NCBI RefSeq assembly: GCF_019636135.1
Contig: NZ_JAHBYD010000006.1
Location: 1 to 64,000, forward strand
Direction: 5' to 3'
DNA: 64,000 bases
Origin: Phenylobacterium sp.
GTDB taxonomy: Bacteria > Pseudomonadota > Alphaproteobacteria > Caulobacterales > Caulobacteraceae
The notes under the pieces are model-generated. The model ran no database searches and was not told where the DNA came from. It worked only from the letters and a program-made list of their open reading frames with translations. Shown here piece after piece: positions 57,210-64,000 of the stretch (within the stretch, counting starts at the first letter, position 1; each line of letters starts with the position of its first letter). Made by a program: the position numbers and the translations under genes.

Positions 57210-59018
57210 TCATTCCGCCGCGGCGTGCGCGGAGGCCATGAAAGGGGCGGTGTGGGCGCCGGCCGCCTGCTGTTCACGCAGCGAGGCGCGGCGGCGCAGT
57301 TCGGGGAGCGGCCTGGTCAGCTTGTCGAGGGCTGCGAGCGTCGCGCGATAGCCCGCCTCGACGGCCTCGTCGTAGGCCTCCCAGTCGCGGATTTCGATGC
57401 CCGAGACGTCGGGCTGGACCAGGACGTCGGTGGCCTCGCGGGCCGCGGCGAGGTCGCGGCCGGTGGAGACGGTGGCGGTGCGCATCAGCAGCGACACGAT
57501 CGGGGGGCCGAGGCGCCACTGCCCCGAGCGGATCCAGCGCCAGACGGAGGAGGGCCGGGCGACGTCGTTGGCCGTGATGCTGCGCGCGGTGGTGACGTCG
57601 ACGCCGACGATGGGGCCGGTCATGGCGGCGCGCATGACGTCGGCGGGGAAGTTCTTCATCACGGCGCCGTCGACCAGCACGTTCTGGCCGTCGGTGGCGG
57701 GCGGGAGCACGCCGGGCAGGGAGATGGTGGCCCTGAGCGCATGGCGCAGCAGGCCGCGCTTGTGGAGCTGGTAGGCGCCGGTGGTCAGGTTGGACGACAG
57801 GCAGAAGAACGGCAGCCAGAGGTCGGCGATCTGCGTCTCGCCGAAGTGGTGCGCCAGCCGCTCGCTCACCTTCACCCCGTGGGTCATGGCCAGCAGGGGC
57901 AGCGCGATGTCGTCCAGCGGGCTCGTGGTGACGAAGGCCTCCTTCAGGCGGCGGTCCATCTCCTCCTGGTCCCAGCCCATGGCGAGGCCGGCGCCCACCA
58001 CCGCCCCCATGGACGAGCCGCCGACGAAGTCGATGGGCACGCCGCGCTCGCGCAGCGCCCGGATCGCGCCGACGTGGGCGTAGGCCCGCGCGCCGCCGCC
58101 CGAGAGCACCAGGCCGACCGCCTGCCCGGTGAGCACGCGGGCCAGCCGCTCGAAGTCCGGTTCGTGGCCGCGGCGGACGTGGAAGACCCGCGCCGCGCCC
58201 GTGCCGTCCAGCCAGGCCTCGGCCCCCTGCGGCCGGACCGCGTCGCCGGGCTGGACGAGGATCAGGTCGACGAGGCCCTGCTCCTGCAGCGTCGCCGCGC
58301 CGGGTGGAGCGCCCGACGCCTCGGCGGGCCGGTCGCCGCGGCCGACGCGGAACAGGCGGTCCACCTGGCGCGGCACGAACGACGCCCACGCGGTCTCGTC
58401 GCGCTCGGCCACGTAGAGGACGAAGTCGTGGATGCGCTCGACCTCGGAGAACCACTCGGTGGGCGCCGAGGCCGCTTCGGCGCCCACCGTGGTGACCTCG
58501 TAGCCGAGGGCGGCGATCTCGCGCTCCAGCCGCTCGACGATGGGCCGGATCGGGCCGGGCCTTCCGACGGGAACGAAGCCGAACACCGAGGGGTCACCCA
58601 CCGGCCCGCGCCGCGCGGTCTGGCGGCTGCGCAGGATCATCAGCTTGGCGAGCTCGATCATCACGTCGGCGTCGGCGTCGCAGGCGTCGAAGAAGGCCTT
58701 TTTCGGGATCGCGAAGATCTCGGAGTCGCGCAGCGCATAGACGTCGGCCGAGTGCGGGATGCCGGCGATCAGGGCCATCTCGCCGGCCGGCTCGCCGGGG
58801 CGGATCACGCCCAGGAACTGCGCCTCCTGGCCCTCCTCGCGGCGGAACGCGCCCAGGCGGCCGGTGCGCACGACGTAGAGGGCGTCGGAAGCGTCGCCCT
58901 GGCCGAACAGCTTCGAGCCGCCGGGCACGGAGAACCAGATGGTCTCGGCCCGTGCGTTCGGCTGCCGGAACAGCCGGGCCAGGGCCGAATCGGCCTCGAT
59001 TTCAGGCAGGCTCGCCAC
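57210..59018 (-). CDS. patatin-like phospholipase with N-terminal cNMP-binding domain
   Basis: A 602-aa protein from GTG. Residues 1-130 form a cyclic-nucleotide-binding-type domain (GSKLFGQGDASDALYVVRTGRLG and GEPAGEMALIAG). A linker follows. The patatin domain starts at about 300 with GGGARAYAHVG (307-317, oxyanion hole), nucleophile motif GSSMG (334-338, Ser336) and DGA (450-452, Asp450). It is an NTE/RssA-type lysophospholipase, probably membrane-associated and possibly ligand-gated. Confidence 0.88.
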   Translation of the reverse strand: MASLPEIEADSALARLFRQPNARAETIWFSVPGGSKLFGQGDASDALYVVRTGRLGAFRREEGQEAQFLGVIRPGEPAGEMALIAGIPHSADVYALRDSEIFAIPKKAFFDACDADADVMIELAKLMILRSRQTARRGPVGDPSVFGFVPVGRPGPIRPIVERLEREIAALGYEVTTVGAEAASAPTEWFSEVERIHDFVLYVAERDETAWASFVPRQVDRLFRVGRGDRPAEASGAPPGAATLQEQGLVDLILVQPGDAVRPQGAEAWLDGTGAARVFHVRRGHEPDFERLARVLTGQAVGLVLSGGGARAYAHVGAIRALRERGVPIDFVGGSSMGAVVGAGLAMGWDQEEMDRRLKEAFVTTSPLDDIALPLLAMTHGVKVSERLAHHFGETQIADLWLPFFCLSSNLTTGAYQLHKRGLLRHALRATISLPGVLPPATDGQNVLVDGAVMKNFPADVMRAAMTGPIVGVDVTTARSITANDVARPSSVWRWIRSGQWRLGPPIVSLLMRTATVSTGRDLAAAREATDVLVQPDVSGIEIRDWEAYDEAVEAGYRATLAALDKLTRPLPELRRRASLREQQAAGAHTAPFMASAHAAAE

Positions 59019-59088
59019 GGCGCGGAGGGTAGCGCCGCTCGGCGCCCAGAGCTACGCCTGTGCGTTGTCGTCATGCACAGGAGGCCCG

Positions 59089-59928
59089 ATGACCAACGAG
59101 CTCGCCCACCCGCTGGTGGAATTCCCGGACGTCAGCGCGACCTCCGACCTGGTGCATATCCACGCGACCCAGGCGGGCGCGGTGACGGTGACGATGAACC
59201 GGCCGGCGCGGAAGAACGCCTTCGACGACGACCTGATCTCGGCGCTGGAGGAGGCGTTCGAGACGCTGAAGGGCGCCGAGGGCGTGCGGGTGGTGTTCGT
59301 GCGCGGCGCGGGCGGGACGTTCTCGGCCGGGGCCGACCTCGAGTGGATGCGGGCCGCCGTGGAGCGCAGCGAGGCCGACAATCGCGCCGACGCCATGAAC
59401 CTGGCGAAGATGCTGAAGGCGCTCTACGACCTGCCGGCCCTGACCGTCGCCCTGGTCGAGGGCGGGGCCTATGGCGGCGGCGTCGGCCTGGCGGCCTGCT
59501 GCGACATGGCGGTGGCGACCGAGGGCGCGCGCTTCAGCTTCTCGGAGGCGCGCCTGGGCCTGATCGCGGCCACCATAAGCCCCTATGTGGTCCAGGCGAT
59601 CGGGCCGCGGCATGCGCGGGCGCTGTTCGCCAGCGCCCGGGTGTTCGACGCCGCCTACGCCGAGAGGATCGGGCTTGTGGACGAGGTGGTCGCCGACGCG
59701 GCCGGGCTGGCGGCCGTATCGCACCGCATCTTCCGCGAGGTCCTGGCCTGCGCGCCGGGCGCCGTCGAGGCGTCGAAGCGGCTGGTTGACGAGGTGGCGG
59801 GCCGGCCCATCGACCGCGGGCTGATGGAGCTGACGGCGCACCGGATCGCCGCCGCGCGGGTGGGCGAGGAGGGACAGGCGGGCGTCCGCGCCTTCCTGTC
59901 CAGGCAGAAGCCGCCGTGGGCTCAATGA
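59089..59928 (+). CDS. enoyl-CoA hydratase, probable methylglutaconyl-CoA hydratase
   Basis: A 279-aa crotonase. MNRPARKNAFDDDLISAL, AGGTFSAGADLEWMRAA, VEGGAYGGGVGLAACCDMAVA and FSEARLGLIAATISPYVVQAIG are as in the methylglutaconyl-CoA branch. Ivd is encoded 2.5 kb away, so a joint role in leucine breakdown is plausible but not proven. The ATG at 59089 follows caggaggcc. Confidence 0.82.
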   Translation: MTNELAHPLVEFPDVSATSDLVHIHATQAGAVTVTMNRPARKNAFDDDLISALEEAFETLKGAEGVRVVFVRGAGGTFSAGADLEWMRAAVERSEADNRADAMNLAKMLKALYDLPALTVALVEGGAYGGGVGLAACCDMAVATEGARFSFSEARLGLIAATISPYVVQAIGPRHARALFASARVFDAAYAERIGLVDEVVADAAGLAAVSHRIFREVLACAPGAVEASKRLVDEVAGRPIDRGLMELTAHRIAAARVGEEGQAGVRAFLSRQKPPWAQ

Positions 59929-59969
59929 CGCACTTTCCAAGGCGCTGAAGCGGCCCTAATCCGGGGCCG

Positions 59970-60380
59970 ATGGCCCTGCACATGATCAAGCTGGTGGTGG
60001 GCGCCGCCACCATCGAGGACCTGCTCGACTGGCGCGCCCGCAACGCCGTGACCGGCGAGCCCTGGATCCTGCGCACCCGCATGACGCCGAAGCGCGCGCC
60101 GGAGATGGTGGACGGGGGCTCGGTCTATCGCGTGTTCAAGGGGGTGATCCTCTGCCGCCAGAAGATCCTGGCCGTCGACACGGTGGGCGAGGGCGCCGCC
60201 GCCCGCTGCCACGTGACCCTGGACGAGCAGGTCGTGCGCGTGGCGCCGACGCCGCGGCGCGCCTTCCAGGGCTGGCGCTACCTCGACGCCAGGGATGCGC
60301 CGCCGGACCTGGACGAGGCGGCCTTCGGCGACGTCCCGGAAGCGCTGGCCCGGCAACTGCGCGACGCGGGGGCGTGGTGA
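59970..60380 (+). CDS. DUF1489-family protein
   Basis: A 136-aa protein. LHMIKLVVGAATIEDLLDWRA, LRTRMTPKRAPEMVDGGSVYRVFKGVILCRQKIL and RAFQGWRYLDARDAPPDL are the conserved blocks of DUF1489, a family largely limited to alphaproteobacteria. Function unknown. Confidence 0.85.
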   Translation: MALHMIKLVVGAATIEDLLDWRARNAVTGEPWILRTRMTPKRAPEMVDGGSVYRVFKGVILCRQKILAVDTVGEGAAARCHVTLDEQVVRVAPTPRRAFQGWRYLDARDAPPDLDEAAFGDVPEALARQLRDAGAW

Positions 60381-60432
60381 GGCTGCACGCTGGGGCGAAG
60401 CTCACTCCGCGGAGATGGATATGACCCAGGTC

Positions 60433-60584
60433 TCCCTTCCTCCTCGACGGAGGAAGGGTCGGGGATGGTGGTGTGCGCACGGCGCTCGAGACGCCCCCGC
60501 TTGAGGGGCTGAGCCAAACACGGCCGGGCCTCAAACTCAAGGGCCACACCACCACCCAACCCTCCTCCGTCGAGGAGGAGGGCT
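60433..60584. repeat. inverted repeat (CCTCCTCGACGGAGGA type)
   Basis: cttcctcctcgacggaggaagggt (60436-60459) is itself a hairpin. It is mirrored by aaccctcctccgtcgaggagg (60559-60579), and ggatggtggtgtg (60462-60474) by cacaccaccaccc (60545-60557). The gap 60381-60638 contains no gene. Confidence 0.88.
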
Positions 60585-60638
60585 CATGATTTCAATAGTC
60601 TAGAAGGCAGCCCTGGCCGACCTGAATGTGGCTTGCAC

Positions 60639-61487
60639 CTAATCCCCGACGTTGTCGATGAGGCGGGTCTTGCCGAGGCGGGCGGCGGCGAGGACGCGGA
60701 CGGGGCCGTCGGTGGGGCCGGGGCCGAGGCGCTCCAGCGTGGCCGGGTGGCGGACCTCGACATAGTCGATCCGCTGGAAACCGGCGCGGGCCAGGGCGTC
60801 GAGGGCGACGCGCTCCACGGCCGCCACGGACTCGCCGTCGCGCAGGTTCCGGAGCAGCGTCTGCAGCACCTGGTGCAGGGCCGGCGCCTGCTGGCGTTCC
60901 TCGGCCGTCAGGTAGGCGTTGCGGGAGGACAGGGCCAGGCCGTCGTCGGCCCGCATCGTCGGCGCGCCGACGATCTCCACGGGGATGTCCAGGTCGGCGA
61001 CGAGGCGGCGGATCACCGCGAGCTGCTGGAAGTCCTTCTGGCCGAACACCGCCACGTCGGGGCCGCACTGGTTCAGCAGCTTCGTGACCACGGTGGCGAC
61101 GCCTGCGAAATGGCCCGGCCGCGCCGCGCCCTCCAGGGGCTCGGCGACGCCGCAGACGGTGACGATGGTGGACGCGCCCTCGGGGTACATCTCGGCCACG
61201 GCCGGCGCGTAGAGGAGGTGGCAGCCCGCGCCTTCCAGCAACCCGGCGTCGCGGGCCTCGTCGCGCGGGTAGGCGTCGAAGTCCTCGCTGGGGCCGAACT
61301 GGGTGGGGTTCACGAAGAGGCTCGTGACCACGCGGTCGGCCTTCGTCCGCGCCAGCCGGACCAGCGAGAGGTGCCCCTCGTGCAGCGCGCCCATGGTGGG
61401 GACGAACCCGACGCCCAGGCCCTCGGCCCGCCAGGCGCGCACCCGCGCGCGGAGGTCGGCGACGGTGCGGACGAGGGGGAGGGCCAT
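60639..61487 (-). CDS. panC: pantothenate synthetase
   Basis: A 282-aa protein. GFVPTMGALHEGHLSLVR, VNPTQFGPSEDFDAYPRD, FGQKDFQQLAVIRR, and LALSSRNAYL are the PanC signature blocks. It condenses pantoate with beta-alanine using ATP. The ATG at 61487 gives the family N-terminus; earlier in-frame starts add unrelated residues. Divergent from mipZ. Confidence 0.96.
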   Translation of the reverse strand: MALPLVRTVADLRARVRAWRAEGLGVGFVPTMGALHEGHLSLVRLARTKADRVVTSLFVNPTQFGPSEDFDAYPRDEARDAGLLEGAGCHLLYAPAVAEMYPEGASTIVTVCGVAEPLEGAARPGHFAGVATVVTKLLNQCGPDVAVFGQKDFQQLAVIRRLVADLDIPVEIVGAPTMRADDGLALSSRNAYLTAEERQQAPALHQVLQTLLRNLRDGESVAAVERVALDALARAGFQRIDYVEVRHPATLERLGPGPTDGPVRVLAAARLGKTRLIDNVGD

Positions 61488-61576
61488 GGCGCGGATATGG
61501 CGTCGGCGCGCCGCCAAGTCCATCCACAGGCCGCGCCGAGCGGTCACGTTGACGCTGCGCGGGCGTACACGCTCTG

Positions 61577-61591
61577 TTAAAGGTCGGTTGA
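61577..61591 (+). promoter_or_regulatory. candidate CtrA-like site upstream of mipZ
   Basis: TTAA (61577-61580), 7 bases, TTGA (61588-61591) resembles the TTAA-N7-TTAA binding pattern of the cell-cycle regulator CtrA with one mismatch. It lies 70 bases before the mipZ ATG. With this AT-poor genome a chance match is less likely but not excluded. Confidence 0.3.
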
Positions 61592-61660
61592 GTCGGTCCT
61601 CCCAGACCGGCGTGTCTACCGATTGGGGCGGCGAGCCGCTCCTGGGGGAGCTAGAGAGCC

Positions 61661-62494
61661 ATGGGCCAGGCCAGCGTCATCGTGGTCGGCAACGAAAAGG
61701 GCGGGGCGGGCAAGTCCACCATCGCCATCCACATCGTCACCGCCCTGCTGCACGGGAAGGCGAAGGTCGCGGTGCTCGACCTGGACCTGCGCCAGCAGAC
61801 CCTCGGTCACTTCTTCGCGAACCGGGCCGCGTGGCTGGCCGCGAACGCGGCCGAGGCGCCGATGCCGATCGAGCACGCCATCAGCTCGGCCGGCGACGCG
61901 CTGGCCAAGGCGGCCGAGGCCGAGCAGCTCGCCCGCTTCGAGGCGGCGTTCGCCGAGGTGAGCGAGGCGGCCGACTTCGTGCTGATCGACACGCCCGGGA
62001 GCGACACGGCGATCAGCCGCGCGGCCCACGCGCGCGCCGACCTGATCGTGACGCCCATGAACGACAGCTTCGTCGACTTCGACATGCTGGGCGTCGTCGA
62101 CCCGGTGACGCTCGACCTGAAGCGGCACTCGCTCTACGCCGAGACGGTCTGGGGTTGCCGCAAGCAGCGCGCGACCGCCGAGCGCAAGCAGATCGACTGG
62201 GTGGTGCTGCGCAACCGCCTGGCGCCCACCGAGGCCCGCAACCGCCGCCGCCTGGACGAACGCGTCGAGGCGCTGTCGAAGAAGGTGGGCTTCCGCGTCG
62301 GACCGGGCCTGCGCGACCGCGTGATCTACCGTGAGCTGTTCCCGTTCGGCCTGACGGTGGCCGACCTGTCGCCGGCGATCCGGCCCGTCGCCATGAGCCT
62401 GCAGCACGTGGCCGCCCGCCAGGAGCTGCGCGCGCTGATGGTCGCCCTGGGCTTCCAGGGGCTGGACGACGCCGAACGCATCGCGGCCGAATAG
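61661..62494 (+). CDS. mipZ: division-site positioning ATPase MipZ
   Basis: A 277-aa ParA-superfamily ATPase. Deviant Walker A KGGAGKST at 13-20, VLDLDLRQQTLGHFFANR, LIDTPG, and the strongly MipZ-like C-terminal run DWVVLRNRL...RVGPGLRDRVIYRELFPFGLT and SLQHVAARQELRAL. MipZ forms a gradient from the ParB-bound poles and inhibits FtsZ away from midcell. Divergent from panC, and 4 bases before a J-domain gene. Confidence 0.95.
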   Translation: MGQASVIVVGNEKGGAGKSTIAIHIVTALLHGKAKVAVLDLDLRQQTLGHFFANRAAWLAANAAEAPMPIEHAISSAGDALAKAAEAEQLARFEAAFAEVSEAADFVLIDTPGSDTAISRAAHARADLIVTPMNDSFVDFDMLGVVDPVTLDLKRHSLYAETVWGCRKQRATAERKQIDWVVLRNRLAPTEARNRRRLDERVEALSKKVGFRVGPGLRDRVIYRELFPFGLTVADLSPAIRPVAMSLQHVAARQELRALMVALGFQGLDDAERIAAE

Positions 62495-62498
62495 GCCG

Positions 62499-62930
62499 AT
62501 GCTCTATCTCCTGCTCGGGAGCGCGCTGCTCGCGGGCTACTTCTGGCTGAATGGCCGACGGTTCCCGGTGCTGGGGCGCCGGGAGTGGCGCGTGGTCTCG
62601 GCGGCCGCGGCGCTGGTGGCGTTCACGGCGGCGGCCTGGTCGGGCGTGCGGGGCGTCTGGGGGCCGACGATCGTGCTGGCGATCACGGGCCTGTGGTTCG
62701 CCGCCTCCGCGCGGAAGACCGACGCGGGGGGCGCGAGGCCTCCGCCGCCGCAGAGCCGGATGAGCGCCGAGGAGGCGCGCCGCATCCTGGGCGTGGGCGA
62801 GGGCGCGTCGCGCGAGGAGATCCAGGCCGCCTACACGCGCCTGATGCGCGCGGTGCATCCGGACAAGGGCGGCACGGCCGGCCTGGCGGCCCAGCTCAAC
62901 GCGGCGCGCGACCGGCTGCTGAAACCCTGA
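62499..62930 (+). CDS. J-domain membrane protein
   Basis: A 143-aa protein. Hydrophobic segments at about 1-16, 32-50 and 53-70 are followed by a C-terminal J-domain with ARRILGVGEGASREEIQAAYTRLM and HPD (120-122) in HPDKGG. The DnaJ/TIM14-like arrangement puts the J-domain next to the membrane to recruit DnaK. It starts 4 bases after mipZ; joint transcription is likely. Confidence 0.85.
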   Translation: MLYLLLGSALLAGYFWLNGRRFPVLGRREWRVVSAAAALVAFTAAAWSGVRGVWGPTIVLAITGLWFAASARKTDAGGARPPPPQSRMSAEEARRILGVGEGASREEIQAAYTRLMRAVHPDKGGTAGLAAQLNAARDRLLKP

Positions 62931-63005
62931 GCGGAGGGCTGCGTGAGCAGGCCGGACAAACGGCGCCGACCTGTCGGCGCAGCATGCGCCGCAGGCGCTC
63001 TACTC

Positions 63006-63103
63006 CCACCACCAAGACCACGAAGATCACGAAGGCGTCGCGGATGAGCTGAGCGTAACGGGCTTCCCGGACCCTTGGTGGTCTTCGTGGTCTTGGTGGT
63101 CAA
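63006..63103. repeat. inverted repeat (CACCACCAAGACCACGAAG type)
   Basis: ccaccaccaagaccacgaag (63006-63025) is mirrored by cttcgtggtcttggtggt (63083-63100). The gap 62931-63188 has this element and no gene. Confidence 0.88.
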
Positions 63104-63188
63104 TCAAACGGCGCTGACGCGCCAACGCGGCTCGAAGGTCCGCACGGCCTTTCATCCGGACGCTGCGCGCGGGAAGAAGGGCCGTTCC

Positions 63189-64000
63189 CTACCCCCGTGC
63201 CGGACCCATCACCACGCAGGGCTGCTTCTTGGCCTTCAGCGCCTTGCAGGCGTCGCGGGCGTCCTGTTCGGTCATGCCCTGGAAGCGGGCGCGATACTTG
63301 CCGCCGTCCTTCTCGGCGACGGCGCGGGCGTCGTCCACGTGCTTGCCGAAGCGCTTGCCGATGAGCGAGAGCTGCTCGCGCGCGTCCGCGCGGCTGTTGA
63401 ACGAGCCGACCTGCACGGTCCAGCGGCCGCCGGCCTGGGCCTTGCCCTTGCCGGAGAGCTTCGGCACCGACTTCGGCTCGACGATCTGGATCTGCGAGGC
63501 GCGCGCCGGGGGCGGCGAGGAGGCGAGGCGGACCGGCAGGCTGTCGCCGGTGTCGCCCTGGGCCATCTGCGGCTCGGTGGCGGCGGCGAGCTGCGGCGGC
63601 TCGAAGAAGTTCTGCGCGACCTTGATGTCCTCGCCCAGGTTGCGGCGGCGGATCACGTCGAAGCCGGTGAGCAGCAGGCTTTCGGCGACGCGGTCGCGGG
63701 TGATGCGGGTCGGGCCGCCCAGGACCACCACGATCAGGCGGCGGCCGTCCTTCACGCCCGAGATGGCGATGTTGAAGCCGGACGCGTTGGTGAAGCCGGT
63801 CTTCAGCCCGTCCACGCCCGGCGTGTTGCTGAGCATATGGTTGTGGTTGGTGATCGTGCGGCCGCGGAACTCGAACGAGACCTGGCTGAAGAAGCGATAG
63901 TACTGCGGATAGTCGCGCATGGCCGCGCGCGACAGGATGGCGATGTCGCGGGCCGTCGACAGGTTGCGCGTGTTCGGCAGGCCGTTGGCGTTGGCGAAGT
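63189..64000 (-). CDS. D-alanyl-D-alanine carboxypeptidase with SPOR domain (5' end outside window)
   Basis: The 3' part, at least 270 aa. At the window edge the frame reads ANANGLPNTRNLSTARDIA; DGLKTGFT contains the KTG motif of PBP5-type DD-carboxypeptidases, followed by LIVVVLGGPTRITRDRVAE. The C-terminal 75 residues (WTVQVGSFNSRADAREQLSLIGKRF...CVVMGP) form a SPOR domain that binds denuded glycan at the septum. The SxxK and SxN motifs lie mostly beyond the window. Probable role: trimming peptidoglycan pentapeptides. Confidence 0.9.
   Translation of the reverse strand, partial: FANANGLPNTRNLSTARDIAILSRAAMRDYPQYYRFFSQVSFEFRGRTITNHNHMLSNTPGVDGLKTGFTNASGFNIAISGVKDGRRLIVVVLGGPTRITRDRVAESLLLTGFDVIRRRNLGEDIKVAQNFFEPPQLAAATEPQMAQGDTGDSLPVRLASSPPPARASQIQIVEPKSVPKLSGKGKAQAGGRWTVQVGSFNSRADAREQLSLIGKRFGKHVDDARAVAEKDGGKYRARFQGMTEQDARDACKALKAKKQPCVVMGPARG

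Noticed and set aside
57069..59789. A 906-codon plus-strand open frame opposite the patatin gene
   Set aside because: Antisense and out-of-frame reading of the patatin and enoyl-CoA hydratase genes, both with clear motifs in their own frames.

Overview
The window is about 64 kb of very GC-rich DNA with alphaproteobacterial gene content, most likely from Caulobacteraceae (Caulobacter or Phenylobacterium type). The evidence is a SpmX-type protein (muramidase domain, acidic proline-rich linker, two C-terminal membrane segments), a MipZ division-site ATPase, a CC0125/CC1285-type lipoprotein, frequent GTG/TTG starts and many translationally coupled genes. The genus is an inference.

Region 1 (1-19789) is the S10-spc-alpha ribosomal superoperon, in order rpsJ, rplCDWB, rpsS, rplV, rpsC, rplP, rpmC, rpsQ, rplNXE, rpsN, rpsH, rplFR, rpsE, rpmD, rplO, secY, adk, rpsM, rpsK, rpoA, then rplQ. 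Good sigma70-type promoters precede rpsJ (TTGACG-17-TATTTA) and rpsM (TTGACG-16-TATAAC). Two things interrupt it. A roughly 130-bp cruciform repeat sits between rpmD and rplO. About 3.8 kb of foreign-looking DNA separates rpoA from rplQ. This insert holds a terminator, a decayed IS630-family transposase end, an alkaline-phosphatase/sulfatase-fold membrane protein, a small YLD-motif membrane protein and a NoeA-like methyltransferase. It ends with a second copy of the last codons of rpoA.

Region 2 (19.8-30.1 kb) holds a secreted NPP-type phosphodiesterase, a VOC-VOC-ArsR-AHSA1 operon, two overlapping MFS exporters, a Do-like periplasmic protease, RarA, a small membrane protein, an RluA-type pseudouridine synthase and a lipoprotein. 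Region 3 (30.4-38.1 kb) holds a degenerate GGDEF/EAL-like protein, the coupled crcB-rluC-TPR/2OG-oxygenase genes, a DUF1501/DUF1800 pair and the F1-ATPase chaperone ATP12. Region 4 (38.2-43.8 kb, minus strand) is a complete FecI-FecR-TonB receptor module with a translationally coupled exported serine hydrolase that carries EF-hands.

Region 5 (44-51 kb) holds the propionyl-CoA carboxylase beta and alpha genes, separated by a BON-domain protein, a membrane HExxH protein and MsrB. Region 6 (51-57 kb) holds lipB, a stand-alone fliN, tRNA-Leu(GAG), mgtE, spmX, isovaleryl-CoA dehydrogenase and a DUF3574 lipoprotein. Region 7 (57-64 kb) holds a 22-codon small ORF with a perfect Shine-Dalgarno sequence, a patatin/cNMP-binding protein, an enoyl-CoA hydratase, a DUF1489 protein, panC, mipZ, a J-domain protein and the 3' part of a D-alanyl-D-alanine carboxypeptidase with a SPOR domain.

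Almost every longer gap between operons contains an imperfect inverted-repeat element. Several distinct families are represented and together they form a conspicuous layer of non-coding structure.
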